From: Phialophora verrucosa
Lineage: Eukaryota > Ascomycota > Eurotiomycetes > Chaetothyriales > Herpotrichiellaceae
DNA length: 64,000 nucleotides
Direction of reading: 5' to 3'
NCBI GenBank assembly: GCA_002099365.1
Contig: MSED01000002.1
Coordinates: 1,860,001 to 1,924,000, forward strand
Part shown: positions 32,083 to 44,100 of the stretch, one piece after another
Position numbering within the stretch: the stretch's first letter is position 1
Layout: each line of letters opens with the position of its first letter
Position numbers and translations under genes: made by a program
Notes under the pieces: generated by a model
Databases searched by the model: none
The model's input: only the letters and a program-made list of their open reading frames with translations
What the model was told of the DNA's origin: nothing

Positions 32083-33613
32083 TCACGACCTCTGTCCGGA
32101 GAAACTCTTCCTACGCTCATGCTCCTTCGTAACATCGGCAACAAGCCGATCGGTCTTTTCCTTGTCCTTCATCTCCCGCACTTTCGCAAGCACGACTTCT
32201 CTGAAAATGGCACTCTTGGCAGCATTGCTCAATGACCGCTTTTCGCTTGCTTCACTGGTTGCAAGGCCTCGGCCGGGTGACACGCCTCTGATATGATTTT
32301 TGACTGCGAGTCCGGCGGCATTTTGAGCATTGGCAGGGATGTCATTTGCGTCGGGTGAGCCTGGTTCTTCTTGGTCCTGCATCTTCAACGCATCGATCCG
32401 GTTGCCTAGTTTGACAAGCTCGATACCACGCTTCAGCTTCATCTTTGCGAGGTAGGCTCTGATCTCTGGTAAGAGATCGTGGTCGGAAGCAGTTGTGCCT
32501 GTGAGCCAGATGTGCTTGAGTGCTTCTTTACTGTTGGCGCGCCGTTTGGGTTCCGGTTGCAGCAGAGTCAAGATGAACTCTTTGGCATCTTTGCTGACAT
32601 CTTTCCAGTAGCGCTCGTGGAAGATGATTCGGCCGCTCTTGCATTCGTCCACGAGATCTGCCAGGTTCTCGGATCGGAAAGGAGAGTAGCCGCAGAGGAG
32701 GGTGTACGTGATGACCCCCAAGGACCACATGTCGACCGCCTTGCCGTGGCCCTGCTTGAGCATGACTTCAGGAGCAGCATAACCAAAGGAGCCAGCCATC
32801 GAGGTCAGGACATCACCAGGGCTCTCCAAGGTTTTGGCGATACCGAAGTCTGCAAGGACCAGTTCGGAGTCGGGCTCCTTTGTGAGATAGAGCAGGTTTT
32901 CTGGTTTGAGGTCTGGGGTCCATTGTCAGCAGTCAGGTCTTCAGAGTTGAGCGGTTGGCGTACCTCGGTGAACAATGTTTCGTTCGTGTAGATAGTCGAC
33001 AGCCTCCAGGACCTGCTTAATCGTCTGTGAGGCGTCTCTCTCCGTGAACTTGCCCTTGTCACAAATACGATCGAACAACTCCCCACCTGTAGCCAACTGG
33101 GTCACAATGTAGAATTTGTCCTAACCCCCTGTTAGTCTCGGCCAACGCTGGAGTGTGAATATTCCTGACTCTTGACTCAAACCAGTCGACGAATTCAACG
33201 ATATGGGGGTGCTTCAAGGTCTGCAGCATCCGGAGTTCATCATACACCATCTGCTCGTTCCCCTTCACACTCTTCTTGAGGATGATTTTGACTGCGACCT
33301 TTTCTCCGCCGACGTCGGCCTCTCGGACGATGCCGTATGTGCCTGCCCCCAGCGTCTTTCCGAAGCGGTATCTGGATTTCTTGTCGTAGCTGTCGGGCTG
33401 GCCTTGCAGCTTGTTCATCATGCCACTGACTGTTCGAAGGGTCAGCAGTGTCCGTCAGCGAGTCTTCAGCTCGATAGGGCATCCGGTCGTCTCTTGCTGG
33501 TGCCCATAGCCCCGAGATTAAGAATGCAAATTACAGCTTCGATAGTACACCTTGCAAGCATGGGAGCCGAGACTGCCGTCCAAAGTAAATGTTTGAGACT
33601 TACAAGCACTCAT
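32083..33613 (-). CDS. cmkA: Calcium/calmodulin-dependent protein kinase (CaMKI type)
   Basis: A cytosolic Ser/Thr kinase activated by calmodulin. Exons 33613-33604, 33429-33170, 33120-32964 and 32912-32083 give 418 aa, matching fungal CmkA length. The first coding exon is only 10 nt (MSA plus one base) before a 174-nt intron. The other introns are 49 and 51 nt. Kinase landmarks: glycine loop GAGTYG at 31-36, Lys51 in VAVK, HRDLKPEN, DFGIAK, and the activation loop TSMAGSFGYAAPEV, whose Thr or Ser is the expected site for an upstream kinase. The C-terminal third, beyond the kinase domain, is basic and should hold the autoinhibitory and calmodulin-binding helix. The donors GTAAGT, GTCAGG and GTACGC are used. 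Confidence 0.92.
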
Positions 33614-34473
33614 GGTTGCAGCGGGTCAGGCAAGCGCCTGTGTCGACAAGCGTGGGTCCTTCACAAAGATTGGGGCAGGTCCGACCCCAAGTGAGAGAAA
33701 GGTGTAATAGTTGAAAGAGATCTCAATCCAGCTTCCCTGAGTCTTATTTCACTCTTGACTTTTGAGGACAGCCGCACGTAGAAGTATTCGGCGAGAGTCT
33801 CGGACTGCGGGGTAACGTCGAGGCTGACAGCGGTTGAGATGTCGAGATACACGAGACCGCAATCGAGGCAGGACACGAGGGCAGCGGAGGAGAGTCTTCG
33901 GGTAGAGTCAGCACAACTCGAGAGGCAGAGAGCAGGATTCACAGGTGAAAAGGAGTGCGGGTTGCAGCTGTATCGTGCCAGACCGTTGGGGGCTGTATTC
34001 GTGGCTGAGCATGCAAAACTCAGGTGGGGAAGGAAGCGAGGAACGATTCAGCTCAGCGGCAGGGCTGAACCACGATCCACCCAGGCAAGCGCCAAAGCCC
34101 TGTACGAGCTGGGCATGGCTGTCAGGAAGACTTTACATGTACTCGTAGTCGGGCAACACCGCCATTGCTGGGACAGTTCTGCGACACAAATGGAATGGCA
34201 TACGACTAGCACAGTATATACACAGCATGCCCTGATGCCATTGAGGCCCCCATGCGCTCTCGATGCTATCTCGCCATGAAACTTTAAGCTGTCGGGGCCA
34301 AGGCATGCCAAGCCATCCTTAAAGCACGTGACTGAAACGTGATCACCACGTGACTAATAAGGGCTAGCACGTGACCATCTTGTATATCCTTCTTCCTCTC
34401 TCTCAAGAGCTTCAGAGAAGCAATCAACGCCGATATCTCTCAATCTGACAGAATCTCCTGGTCGCCAGCGAGG
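33614..34473. promoter_or_regulatory. cmkA upstream region with three CACGTGAC boxes
   Basis: 860 bp between the nuo49 stop and the cmkA start. CACGTGAC occurs at 34325-34332, 34347-34354 and 34368-34375, all in the same orientation, with spacings of 22 and 21 bp, about two helical turns. CACGTG is the core recognised by bHLH regulators. The boxes are about 710 bp upstream of the cmkA start and 100 bp past the nuo49 stop. They are followed on the plus strand by TATATCC and a pyrimidine run, so they could also drive an antisense transcript into nuo49. Confidence 0.6.
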
Positions 34474-36018
34474 CTACCTATCAACTTCTCCGAAGACTAG
34501 GTCCATTGTTCCGATAATGGCGACGGCGTCGGCGAGTAGGTGGCCACGGCTGATCTGATCGAAACAACTTAAGTGTGCAAAGCCAGGGGCACGAACGTGG
34601 CACCGATACGGCCGTTCACTCCCGTCACTGACAACATAGACTCCCATCTCGCCCTTGGGGGCTTCAATCGCGGTGTAGGTGTCGCCCGGAGGAACCGTGT
34701 ATCCCTTGGTGTAGAGCAAGAAATGATGGATAAGAGCCTCCATGTTCTCCTTCATAGCGGCTCGAGGCGGTGGCGCGATCTTGTAGTCTTCCACCTTGAC
34801 AGGGCCAGGCGGCATCTTGTTCAAGCACTGATGGATGATTCGCAATGACTGTCGAAACTCTTCCATTCTGCAGAGGTACCGGTCGTAGCAGTCGCCGTTC
34901 TGGCCCACCGGCACGTCGAATTCGACCTTGTCGTATGCGTCGTACGGTTGGCTCTTTCGAATGTCCCACGGCACGCCAGAACCCCTGAGCATGACACCCG
35001 AGAAGCTGTAGTTGAGGGCGTCGGCAGCAGAGACGACACCAATACCTTTGGTTCGACCAATCCAGATTCGATTGTCTGTGAGGAGTTCCTCGGTCTCATC
35101 GATGCGGTCACCGAATTGAGTGGCCCAAGCATAAATGTCGTCCAGCAGCCCGAGGGGAATGTCTTGCTTGACGCCACCAGGACGGACATATGCAGCATGA
35201 AGTCGTGCGCCAGAGACGCGCTCGTAAAATTCCTACCAAACATCAGAATGTATTTCCTGAGGAGGCGTCTCATTACTCACCATCAGCTTTTCTCGCTCCT
35301 CAAAGCCCCACAGGAACGGAGTCAGAGCACCAACGTCCATAGCGTGTGACAGAATGGACATCAGGTGATTGAGAATTCTGGTGATCTCGCCAAACATGGT
35401 TCGAATCCACTTGGCTCGCTCGGGAATGTCGATATTGAGCAGTTTCTCGACGGCCAGTGAAAAAACTTGCTCATTGGTCATCATCGAGACATAGTCGAAC
35501 CGGTCAAAGTAGGGCAGCGCCTGGAGATATGTCTTGTACTCGATCAACTTTTCCGTTCCACGGTGCAGCAACCCAACGTGAGGATCCGCCCGGATAATCT
35601 CCTCGCCGTTGAGCTCTAGAATGAGACGCAGCACGCCGTGTGCAGCGGGATGTTGTGGGCCAAAGTTCACGGTATAATGTCGAATCTTTCTTGTTTCAAA
35701 GTCATCGCCCAGGTTTTCATCGGGGGTCTTGTTCACGTATTCGGTTCTCTCCTGGTTTACGTGCTTCGTGAACGTCGAATCGGTCGGGCTGATAGTCGTG
35801 GTTAAGGGCCCGCCCGCAGATTCTGGGTTCGGCGTGGGATTTGGGCCTGTGTGAGTAGGACCTCCCTGCCTCCGGGATGGCGTGGTACAGATGGCGCGAG
35901 TCAGGAAAGGAGCATGTCTCTGTCTCGATTGAAGTTGAAAGCTAGGTCTGAGGCAGAGTCGTTTGGCGGAGTGCGAGTGCCGGCTCGCGACTCGTGCGAA
36001 AGAGGCGGCCATCGTCAT
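34474..36018 (-). CDS. nuo49: Complex I 49 kDa subunit (NDUFS2/Nuo49)
   Basis: A core peripheral-arm subunit of NADH:ubiquinone oxidoreductase that forms part of the quinone-binding pocket in the mitochondrial matrix arm. Exons 36018-35281 and 35232-34474 with a 48-nt intron (GTGAGT...GGTAG) give 498 aa. The first 45 residues are Arg/Ser-rich without acids, as in a mitochondrial presequence. Conserved words in order: HYTVNFGPQHPAAHGVLRL, GLLHRGTEKLIE, YFDRFDYVSMM, RILNHL, GSGVPWDIRKSQPYD and the terminal GTMDLVFGEVDR, identical to the usual family ending. A second ATG two codons later (36012) is an equally possible start. It diverges from rpc40 across 251 bp with a palindromic CCAAT element. 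Confidence 0.96.
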
Positions 36019-36159
36019 GCTTGTCTAGGCTGGCACAAGGCCACGAGGAGGGAAGCGATGGTTGTGTCGAGCTAATGCCTCGAAGTCGGCGGCATCAATC
36101 GCTGGAGACGAAGTGGAGGATGGCGATTCAAAGGTTGATGACAGCTTCACAATAGCGGG

Positions 36160-36170
36160 CCAATCATTGG
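36160..36170. promoter_or_regulatory. Palindromic double CCAAT box
   Basis: CCAATCATTGG gives one CCAAT box on each strand. It sits in the 251-bp gap between the starts of nuo49 (142 bp away) and rpc40 (100 bp away). The CCAAT-binding HAP complex is known to act on respiratory genes in fungi. Use here is inferred from position. Confidence 0.65.
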
Positions 36171-36269
36171 AGGGCCATGAGCCGGACTATAGCCGAGAAT
36201 AATTAATTTACTTTGCGTTCATTTTCGCAACGCCCGCGCCGGTATTGCAGTCTTGAGACCAACCTCTCC

Positions 36270-37451
36270 ATGGCGCCAATAAAGCCCTCACAAGACAGCC
36301 TCGACAGGTGGAAGGTACGTCGCATATTCCTGCGGTTAGCATTGGTGTACTGAGTGTCCTAGCTCGTGGGCATCAACGCCGAAACGGTCACCAACATCAC
36401 CTCGACCGATTTCCCCGGCCACCATGCAGGCGAGGACAATTCCTGGTCCCTCGAGAAGTTCAAGCAGAGTCTCAAGATCGTGTTTCACCAGAATCAGAAA
36501 TATGAAGCGACATTCTCCCTCGTCGGCGTCGACGCCTCCATCGCCAATGCCTTCCGCCGCATCCTCCTCGCCGAAGTCCCCACCCTTGCCATCGAAAAAG
36601 TCTACGTCCAGAACAACACCTCCGTCATTGCGGACGAAGTCCTTGCCCACCGATTGGGCCTCGTCCCACTCATGGGAAGCTTAAAAGGCATGAAGGCCCT
36701 CACGCCTTTCGTCCAGACAGACGGTGAACCAGTGGCTGAGGTCACGGAGCTCACTGACCGTAACACCATCGTGCTAGCGATGAAAGTGAAATGCGAGCGC
36801 AATCCCAACGCCCACAAGGATGCGACCGAGCCGGAGGATAAATACATCAACAGCAACGTGTACTCGCGCCACTTTGAATTCTTGCCGCAAGCGTTGCAGG
36901 CGTCCACTTTTGCCGAAGAGCCAATCCAAGCGGTCAGTCCGGATATCTTGATCGCAAAGCTTCGCCCAGGCCAGGAGGTAGACGTGATTATGCATGCGCA
37001 CATGGGCAAGGGAGGGGATCACGCGAAGTTTTCGCCCGTCGCGACTGCGACCTACCGACTCCTCCCGACCATCACTATTACGGAACCGATCCTGGGCGCC
37101 GATGCCATCAAGTTCCAGCAATGCTTCCCCGAGGGCGTCATCAGACTCGAGCGAGTAACTCCCTCCGAGGCAATAGGGGAGGCGGAAGTGAACAATGATG
37201 CCTATCACGGCCGCGAGGCCGACGAGAAAGCCGTAGTTGCTGAGGTTATGCGTGACACGGTCTCAAGAGAATGTTTACGACACGATGAATTCAAAGGGAA
37301 GGTCAAGTTGGGGAGGGTGCAAGACCACTTCATCTTCAACGTGGAAAGTACGGGGCAATTTCCTAGTGATGACTTGTTCCTCCAAAGTGTCGATATTCTG
37401 AAGAAGAAGGCGAAGAGGCTGCTGAAAGCACTGGATGAGATGGAGAAATGA
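36270..37451 (+). CDS. rpc40: RNA polymerase I/III shared subunit AC40
   Basis: The alpha-like subunit found in RNA polymerases I and III, which pairs with AC19 in the assembly platform. Exons 36270-36314 (15 codons) and 36363-37451 with a 48-nt intron (GTACGT...CCTAG) give 377 aa. The RpoA/RPB3-type signature is intact at about 75-120: ANAFRRILLAEVPTLAIEKV followed by ADEVLAHRLGLVPL. A second conserved block near the C-terminus ends in a helix KKKAKRLLKALDEMEK. The start MAPIKPSQDS gives the only frame-consistent first exon. The convergent neighbour is uba3, with 238 bp between stops. Confidence 0.95.
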
Positions 37452-37689
37452 GCAGTTCTTTAGACCATGTGCCATGAGATACGAGTGAGTGGACTGTACC
37501 AGGCGTCCTCGTGCATTGCAAGGCGTTTGGCAAGAGCTTCCAAGTTAGATACCAGGATTGCAAGATCAAAAAGTGCCATGACTTCTACTCTTTAGCTGAT
37601 GCCCGCAGCATGCGCACAATTCTATGCTAGGTGTCATTCATCGTCAGTCTGGGCTCGTCAGTCGTGTGCTCCGTCATGAGCATGCGTCT

Positions 37690-39048
37690 TCACTTCTTGT
37701 ACACCAGTCGGAACTTGAAACTGATCGTGAACGCCGCATCACTGACACCCACCTCCTCCCCATCACTGACCAACTCCCTCATCTTCTTCCGCAAATTCGG
37801 CCGTGTCTGCTCCTCCAGACTCTTCGGGGCTTGTACGTACAGCGTCTTCGCCTCGGTACGGATACTCGGCTTCTTCAACTGTGCCTCGGCCCTCTCCGCC
37901 AGACTTGCCAGGAATTCCTCCAGCGTCCATTCTGGATCGATGGTGACTGACTGAGCCAGGTTTCCGCACACGGGACAGTCGTCTTTCTTCTCCGCCGCAA
38001 ACGTGTACGTATATAGACCACCTTCGTTCGAGTCGCCCGTGTACATCATGTAGTTGTCCAGAAAGGGGGCGCAGGAGGTGGCGATTTTGAGGGCTTCATT
38101 GCAGCATGCTGCGGCGATGATGGCGTTCGTGCTCGCTATGGCGGGGATGATATTTTTGACCACACCCTGAGTCATCGAGTATGTGACGCCGGGGATGCTG
38201 AACTCCTGTGCACGTTTCAGGGCTGTGCTGTACAGCCAGGAGATGTGTTCCGGGTTGTCCGTGTCGAGGGTATCGTTTTTGCGTTGTTCTTCCCAGGCGA
38301 CAATGTGCGCCCACTCGATACAGTGCTGAGGCTGACGAGGGATGGTGGCAAGGGTACACAGTGGTACGGCAGCTCGCGGTGCGTGCATGGATAACTGACA
38401 CTCAATGCAAGATGTAAGACTGGGGAGGATGACTCTAGCTTGGCCTTTGAAACCCTCTGTTCCGCCATCAATGAGTGGTTTGAGGGATTCGGGGTTCTCC
38501 ATGTCGACCATATCGACTAATGTGGCGTTGATCCATCTTCGTGCTTCAATGCTGTCGAGGCCGCAGATGACGAGCTTAAACTGCATGTAATAGTCTTCGT
38601 CTTTGTCCTGGATCTTCCCGTTGTAGGGCGTAATTTTGACGCCAGGCACACGTCTCTCGACAAAAGCAGCGGCAACTTCAGCTTTGGATTTGCCAACGTC
38701 AGACTGGCGGAAGAGGAATTGGCGATTTAGATTCGAAACGTCGATGGTGTCCATATCGATGACGTGGATATCCTTGAAGCCTGACATGGCAAGGTTCTTG
38801 AGGATCTCACATCCTAGACCCCCAGCCCCGATGACCAGGACGCGGGAAGACTCCAGCGCATCGATGGTCTCTTCTCCAGGGACGAACTCCTCGCCGGCGT
38901 AAGGTGATGTTGTTGACAATATGCGGTCAAGATATGTCCTTAGTAGAAGTTAGGTTCAGTCACCCTTTACCAGCCTTCGGTCCTACCATTGTTCTCGGGG
39001 AGGCGTAGGTATACCATTGGTGAGGAGAGATGAGATCGGTATCGCCAT
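37690..39048 (-). CDS. uba3: Uba3, catalytic subunit of the NEDD8-activating enzyme
   Basis: With Ula1/NAE1 it adenylates the ubiquitin-like protein NEDD8 (Rub1) and forms a thioester before transfer to Ubc12, feeding cullin activation. Exons 39048-38987 and 38938-37690 with a 48-nt intron (GTAGGA...CTAAG) give 436 aa. The ATP-binding motif GAGGLG lies at 58-63, followed by DMDTIDVSNLNRQFLFR. Zinc ligands are C198, C201, C342 and C345. The active cysteine is C215 in VPLCTLATIPR. The C-terminal ubiquitin-fold domain recruits the E2. Splicing restores the W-T-Y-L-D-R-I start usual before the first helix. Confidence 0.94.
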
Positions 39049-39653
39049 CTTCGCTGGCAGGCGGTCACCGCCCCTACTTGCGCCACCAGCCGCTCAATTG
39101 TTCTATCTCATTAAACTTGCGAGATCGTTATTAGAGCTTGTCACAATAGATGTAAGAGCCAACCCTCAGGGGACAGAGAAAACTGCAATGATGTTTGTTG
39201 ATGGAAGCCCGGACGCACTTCAGGCGCGACCCTCCCAGACCGCGCCGCTTTTACCGTTCTCCTCTCTCGCCTCTACATGGAGGCTCGCCTGTCTTAGAAA
39301 TGCCACACATTGATTAATCTATTTTGTGTGTCCCCCACGAGGGGATCTACAAGCAGAGCGATTCTATCCATAAAGCTGAGAAGGTATTTCTTCATAAATA
39401 CCTACAGACCATGTCCAATTCATCCCTGAGCCCGCATCGTTTAATCAATCTATTACCCTGCCGCTGGCGATGGAACGAGTCTGTGAATCACTCCGCGCCT
39501 CCCCCGCCCGCTCTTGTCATTGTCCGCGACTGACTGTGAGGTTTGTCGTGCTATGGAGCTCGCAAGGCTAAGTGTCAGGTCTCGAACAAAGTCCAACTAC
39601 TTCTGGGTCCTCCCCAGCTAAACTTGTGACAATGGTAAAAGTGCATAGCCATC
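39049..39653. other. Intergenic upstream of uba3
   Basis: 605 bp between the uba3 start and the stop of the next SDR, both minus strand. No coding frame, repeat or clear promoter element was seen. Confidence 0.5.
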
Positions 39654-40620
39654 TTACTTCGTCTGGTCATCGTGATCTGTACTGCGTATGACGTCTTTCC
39701 AATCTTCCAAAAGCTTCAGCGTCTCTTCGCACTTTGCTTTTACCTCATCGAAGCAATCGACGCCAAGGGGAAGCCGGAATGGGACCTCTTGACCTTGAGC
39801 AACGCCTTCCCGGCGGACGAGGTCGAGAACGATCTCCACCAATTTCACCGGATCTCCTGGTTGACTTTGATTCTCTCTTGCCAAACCCTCTAGACGAGCT
39901 TGGTTAGATTCTGCGTAGTCAGCAACTTTGGTCGGGGCGGCTTTCATGTTTTGGCTGGAGAGGAGTAGAGTGCGGAAGCGGCCTGGCTCGATGAGGAGTG
40001 TCTTAATGCCCAAATGGGAGGTCTCGTGGTGAAAGCTCTCGACAATCCCTTTACAATTCAGCGTGCACGCATGCGGGCGGAAGAGGGAGTGCTGACCTTC
40101 AAGAGCATGTTTCGATCCGGCGTAGGCACCACAGCCCGGATGTCCTATCCAACCCGAAAGCGAGCCGATGAATACCACCGTCCCTGAACGCCGCTGTCGA
40201 AAATGAGGTAGTATAGAGCGTGTCACCTTGATGGTTCCGAAGACATTGGTGCCAAATTGGGCTTGAAAGTCATCTACTCTACTTCCAGGTCAGTGGCAAG
40301 GGTCAGTAGTGTACGGGCCCGACATACTCCAAGTCTTCCCACGTCCCAATGGCAATGTAAGCGGCGTTGTTCACCAACACGTCGATGCGACCATAGATGC
40401 TGATCGCCTTTGTAACCGTGTCCTCGATGCTTCGCTGGCTGTCGGTGATATCAAGCTGGAGAGTGACTGCTCCGGCCTTCTCGAAATGTTTGATCTTTTC
40501 CAGATTTCGAGCGGTGGCAATGACTTTGTCTCCACGAGCGAGGATGCTGTGCACGAAGCACTCTCCGAAGCCACCTGGAGAGCAACCAGTGACAAGCCAG
40601 ATGAAGGAGGACATGCTCAA
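39654..40620 (-). CDS. Short-chain dehydrogenase/reductase
   Basis: Exons 40620-40328, 40278-40097 and 40048-39654 give 289 aa. The cofactor loop TGCSPGGFG lies at 11-19, a variant of TGxxxGxG, and ATARN follows the second strand, favouring NADP(H). NNAAY and a Y-x3-K segment (YAGSK) supply the structural and catalytic positions, with GSLSG for the Ser. This style is common in uncharacterised fungal reductases. The second intron (48 nt, donor GTCAGC) is a multiple of three without a stop. It is judged an intron because its removal restores ALEGIVESFHHE. The acceptor of the first intron could be AAG at 40282 or TAG at 40279; I chose TAG. It diverges from tel2. Substrate unknown. Confidence 0.83.
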
Positions 40621-41178
40621 AGAAGATGGGTTGAATTTATTAGCTTCTCGAGAGCAAGAGGAATTGACTATTTTCGTCCGTTTCCTCGGCTGAGTTTGAG
40701 CCGTCCTTTATATACATCAATTTATTCTTGAGCCGCTTTTGGTCGGAAGCTTCCGCGATCGACAAGATCAGCCAGCGTCCAGCATGACTCATACATCAAC
40801 TCCAAATCAGAGCAGGGCCAGTCTTTGGCCAAATGTAGTAGAAACGCGTTGATTGATTGCGCCATAATTGACTCAATTTGATAGAAGACAATAGCGTGTT
40901 GTCTTTCAGGACCGTACTGAGGGCTAAGACATGGTGGATCTTGCACGTCTATTGCTCATGTGATCTTTTGAGGAGGAGGAAACAGGACAAGGAAGCTGTG
41001 GGGGGGTTTCAAAAGGACTTTTAAGTCCGCTCCGCGCTGATTGGCGGGGAATTATCTTGGCGAACCGCAAGGCTGCCGCTCAGCCTCATCGTCTTCACTG
41101 GCAGAACTGATTTCTCTTGGGTGCCAGAAGTTGCATCGTTGTCTGTCACCATTGTTTCATCAATATGGGATCAGCATC
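40621..41178. promoter_or_regulatory. Divergent upstream region of SDR and tel2
   Basis: 558 bp between the two start codons. A TATATA-like word lies near 40709 on the SDR side. The tel2 frame is open back to 41041 without a better start. No other gene is supported. Confidence 0.4.
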
Positions 41179-44100
41179 ATGGAGGATCTATTCAAACCTA
41201 TCAAAACGACCCGCAAGGTCCAGACCAACATCGAGAGGTTCGAGACATTGTCCCTGAAGGATCCGACGCCCTCACAGCGCCCGGCCAGTACAAAATCCAA
41301 GGTTTCGATTGTCGACTTCGGATCAGAAGGCAGTGACGACGCAAGCCACAAGTCCTCTTCCCGACCATCACATGACTCGTCCCTAACATCAGCCTCCGCC
41401 GACTCGCGTCAGAGCAGCCACAAACGCCAGCCGTCAACAGCGTTCATTGAAAAGTCATACTTAGACACTACGCCACCTCCTTCCTTGCCGGACGATGCAC
41501 GAGAAATTCTAAAGGGTCAGCCGGAGGTCGAAGATCTGGGTGCGGTCCTCCAGTATCTCCAATATGGCATCGCCGGCAAACATGACTTCAACGTTCGCGT
41601 CCCAAGCCCCAAGACTTCTCAGATCATCAACGTACTGGTTACAGTCACTATACCAGACCTATGGGCTCCTTTGCAGCAAAAGCGATTATCGCGGAATCAT
41701 GCAAACCTCAAGGCCAACTTGCTCTCGTCACTGACCAGTGTGGCGGGCCTGGGTGCGCTTCTCATGCAGGTCAAGCGACTTTCCGCGGCCAGCACGGGTT
41801 CACAAAATGCCTTGCTCATTGACACGATATCCGTTCTCGCCTCGGTTCTTGCCGGTGCTCAGACCTTGTCCGGATTCTTACGCGACGCAGTTACGCTACT
41901 TTCGGCTGAGGCACAACGGCGAGTTATCTGGCAAGAGGTGGTCGCTTTATTTGCGGGCAGCAAGATCCTCTCAACCATGTCCCAGGTATTCGCGGTTCAC
42001 CAGGATATTGAAGGACTGGGCGTGGCAACTCAATGGCTTGGAGATGGGCTCGAGTACTCGAAATGGCTTGCGAAGAACATCTCGGCTGTCGCCGTCGCCA
42101 CGTTGCCTACTACGGATCCTCAGCGGACGAATATGCTTTCTCAACTATTCAAGCGAGCTTTGAGCCTCGGATACCGTGGTAGGTTTGCCATTTTTCGCCA
42201 ATGCCAACGGAGATCAGTACTGACTCTGCTACAGATACCCTCATCACCGAGCTGTACACTTCCCTCCTTTTTGGAAAGCGGGCACTATGGACGCCGATGC
42301 GTAATTTGATGGAAAGCCTTCCATCATATGACCAAAAGGCTATCTTTGACACATTCCTACGCGATCTAGCACGGAAATTCTTGCAGACCGGGGCTGAAGC
42401 TGTGAGAGACAAGGAATCTTCGATAAGGAGCGCTTCTGCCGTCTCGGGAGTAGCAGCGATGGTCAAGGGACTAACGCAGAACAATGCCCTGTTGGAGGAG
42501 CATGTTGTTTACTGGTTAACGAGTACGGGCGGGGAGTATGCCGGTCTCGGTCTAGACGCTCGAAGAGCTGTCATTGCAACTCTTGCCACAAGTCAAGGTA
42601 AGCGTTTCTGCATCTTCCTAACTCGCAGTACACTCACTTTCGTTAGACAAGCTTGAGCGGATTCTGGAGAAGACCACCGAAACCTTTGGAAACAAGCTAC
42701 AGATTCAGCACGATGCCATCCTTCAGCAGGAGTGTAAGTGAGCTCGACGAGAATGCACAACCCCATTCATTCAATGTTCTTTGGTATGGAAACATGTGCT
42801 TACCTGTGGCCCCTTTGTAGCAACGGCTCAAACCATTCTGCTTGCTGTCGGCTACCTCGAGCGTTTGGACAAGAATTCTCTAAGAAGGATATCAAGCTCA
42901 GGCACTTTCATCCGTATGGTGTCTAGCCGGCTCTCCGCATCGGTTCCTCGTGCTCGATTCCTGGGGATGATAGTGGCTGTAGCGGTGTCGAGGCTGGTAG
43001 ATAAACCAGACAAAGTCATGAACTTCGGCGTCGAAGAGCTGGAATCGGAGGAGGCGCATAGCTGGTTCGACCTTGTTCACGTCCAAGACAAGATCGGGGC
43101 CATAGAGGATTTGCCAGCTACCACGCTCGAACCTGTCAAGAAGCGCACGTTGCAAGAGCCCTCGAAGCCTGCCAAGCGCGAACGACTGTCGGCAACTCCT
43201 CTCCTCACGACGTCGAAGATTATCGCTATCGAAGAGCTCCCCAATTCAGACGGGGCAGCAGGGTCAGGCAGTGAACCGGAGGAGGAGGAAGAAGATGCTG
43301 ACCTCCGCCCGTACGCGCCGCCGGATAGCGACCCTGAAGACTCAGATGATGATCCCACGCTCGTCAACCGCAACAAGCCGACTGCGCCCGTGTATATAAC
43401 GTCGCTTGTAAAGCAGCTAAACGCCAACGACGATCTACCTGCGATGGAACTGGCACTCAAGACCGCACCATCTTTGATCCGCCGGAAAGCCAACTTTGGC
43501 GACGAATTATCCTCCAACATCCTGCAACTAGCCTCATCCCTTCTTAACCTGCAGGAGATCATGTCCATGGAGGAGACTCAGCGGTTACGACTCGAAGCTC
43601 TGGTGGCCTGCCTGGTTTCAAAGCCCGCAGTAATGGGACCTTGGATCGCGAGCACATACTTCGAAGGTGACCTCTCTTTGTCGACCCGTTCGGCCCTATT
43701 GGCAGCCGTGGCGCTCGGGGCAAGAGAGCTCGCAGGCATCACGGACGACTCTGACGAGAGGGAGACTTCAGCCGCTTCAGGGCCAAACGAGGGACCATTC
43801 CCGTCCAAGAGACTGCCTCCTCGGCTTGAGCAAGCTTATTCCTCGACCGTGAAACCCATCGACAACCTGTCCAAGACGCTGTCTTATCGGACGCTGCAAC
43901 CCATGGCGCTCGAAGCCGCCGACAAGCTCACGGGGCCCAACATTCTCAAGGTCCGCACATTTTCGTCCCGCATGGCAGTCGCGGCCAGGACAGCGGCAAA
44001 GCAGGAATCCCGCTCGAAACGTATCCCGAAGGACCTGCACCGACTCCTCGCCGAGGCATTATACCTGCCGCTGTGTTCGCGACTGACTCTCCTCCTGTCC

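Noticed and set aside
41041..41178. Upstream extension of the tel2 frame
   Set aside because: The added residues do not resemble Tel2 and lack a good ATG. MEDLFKP at 41179 is the better start.
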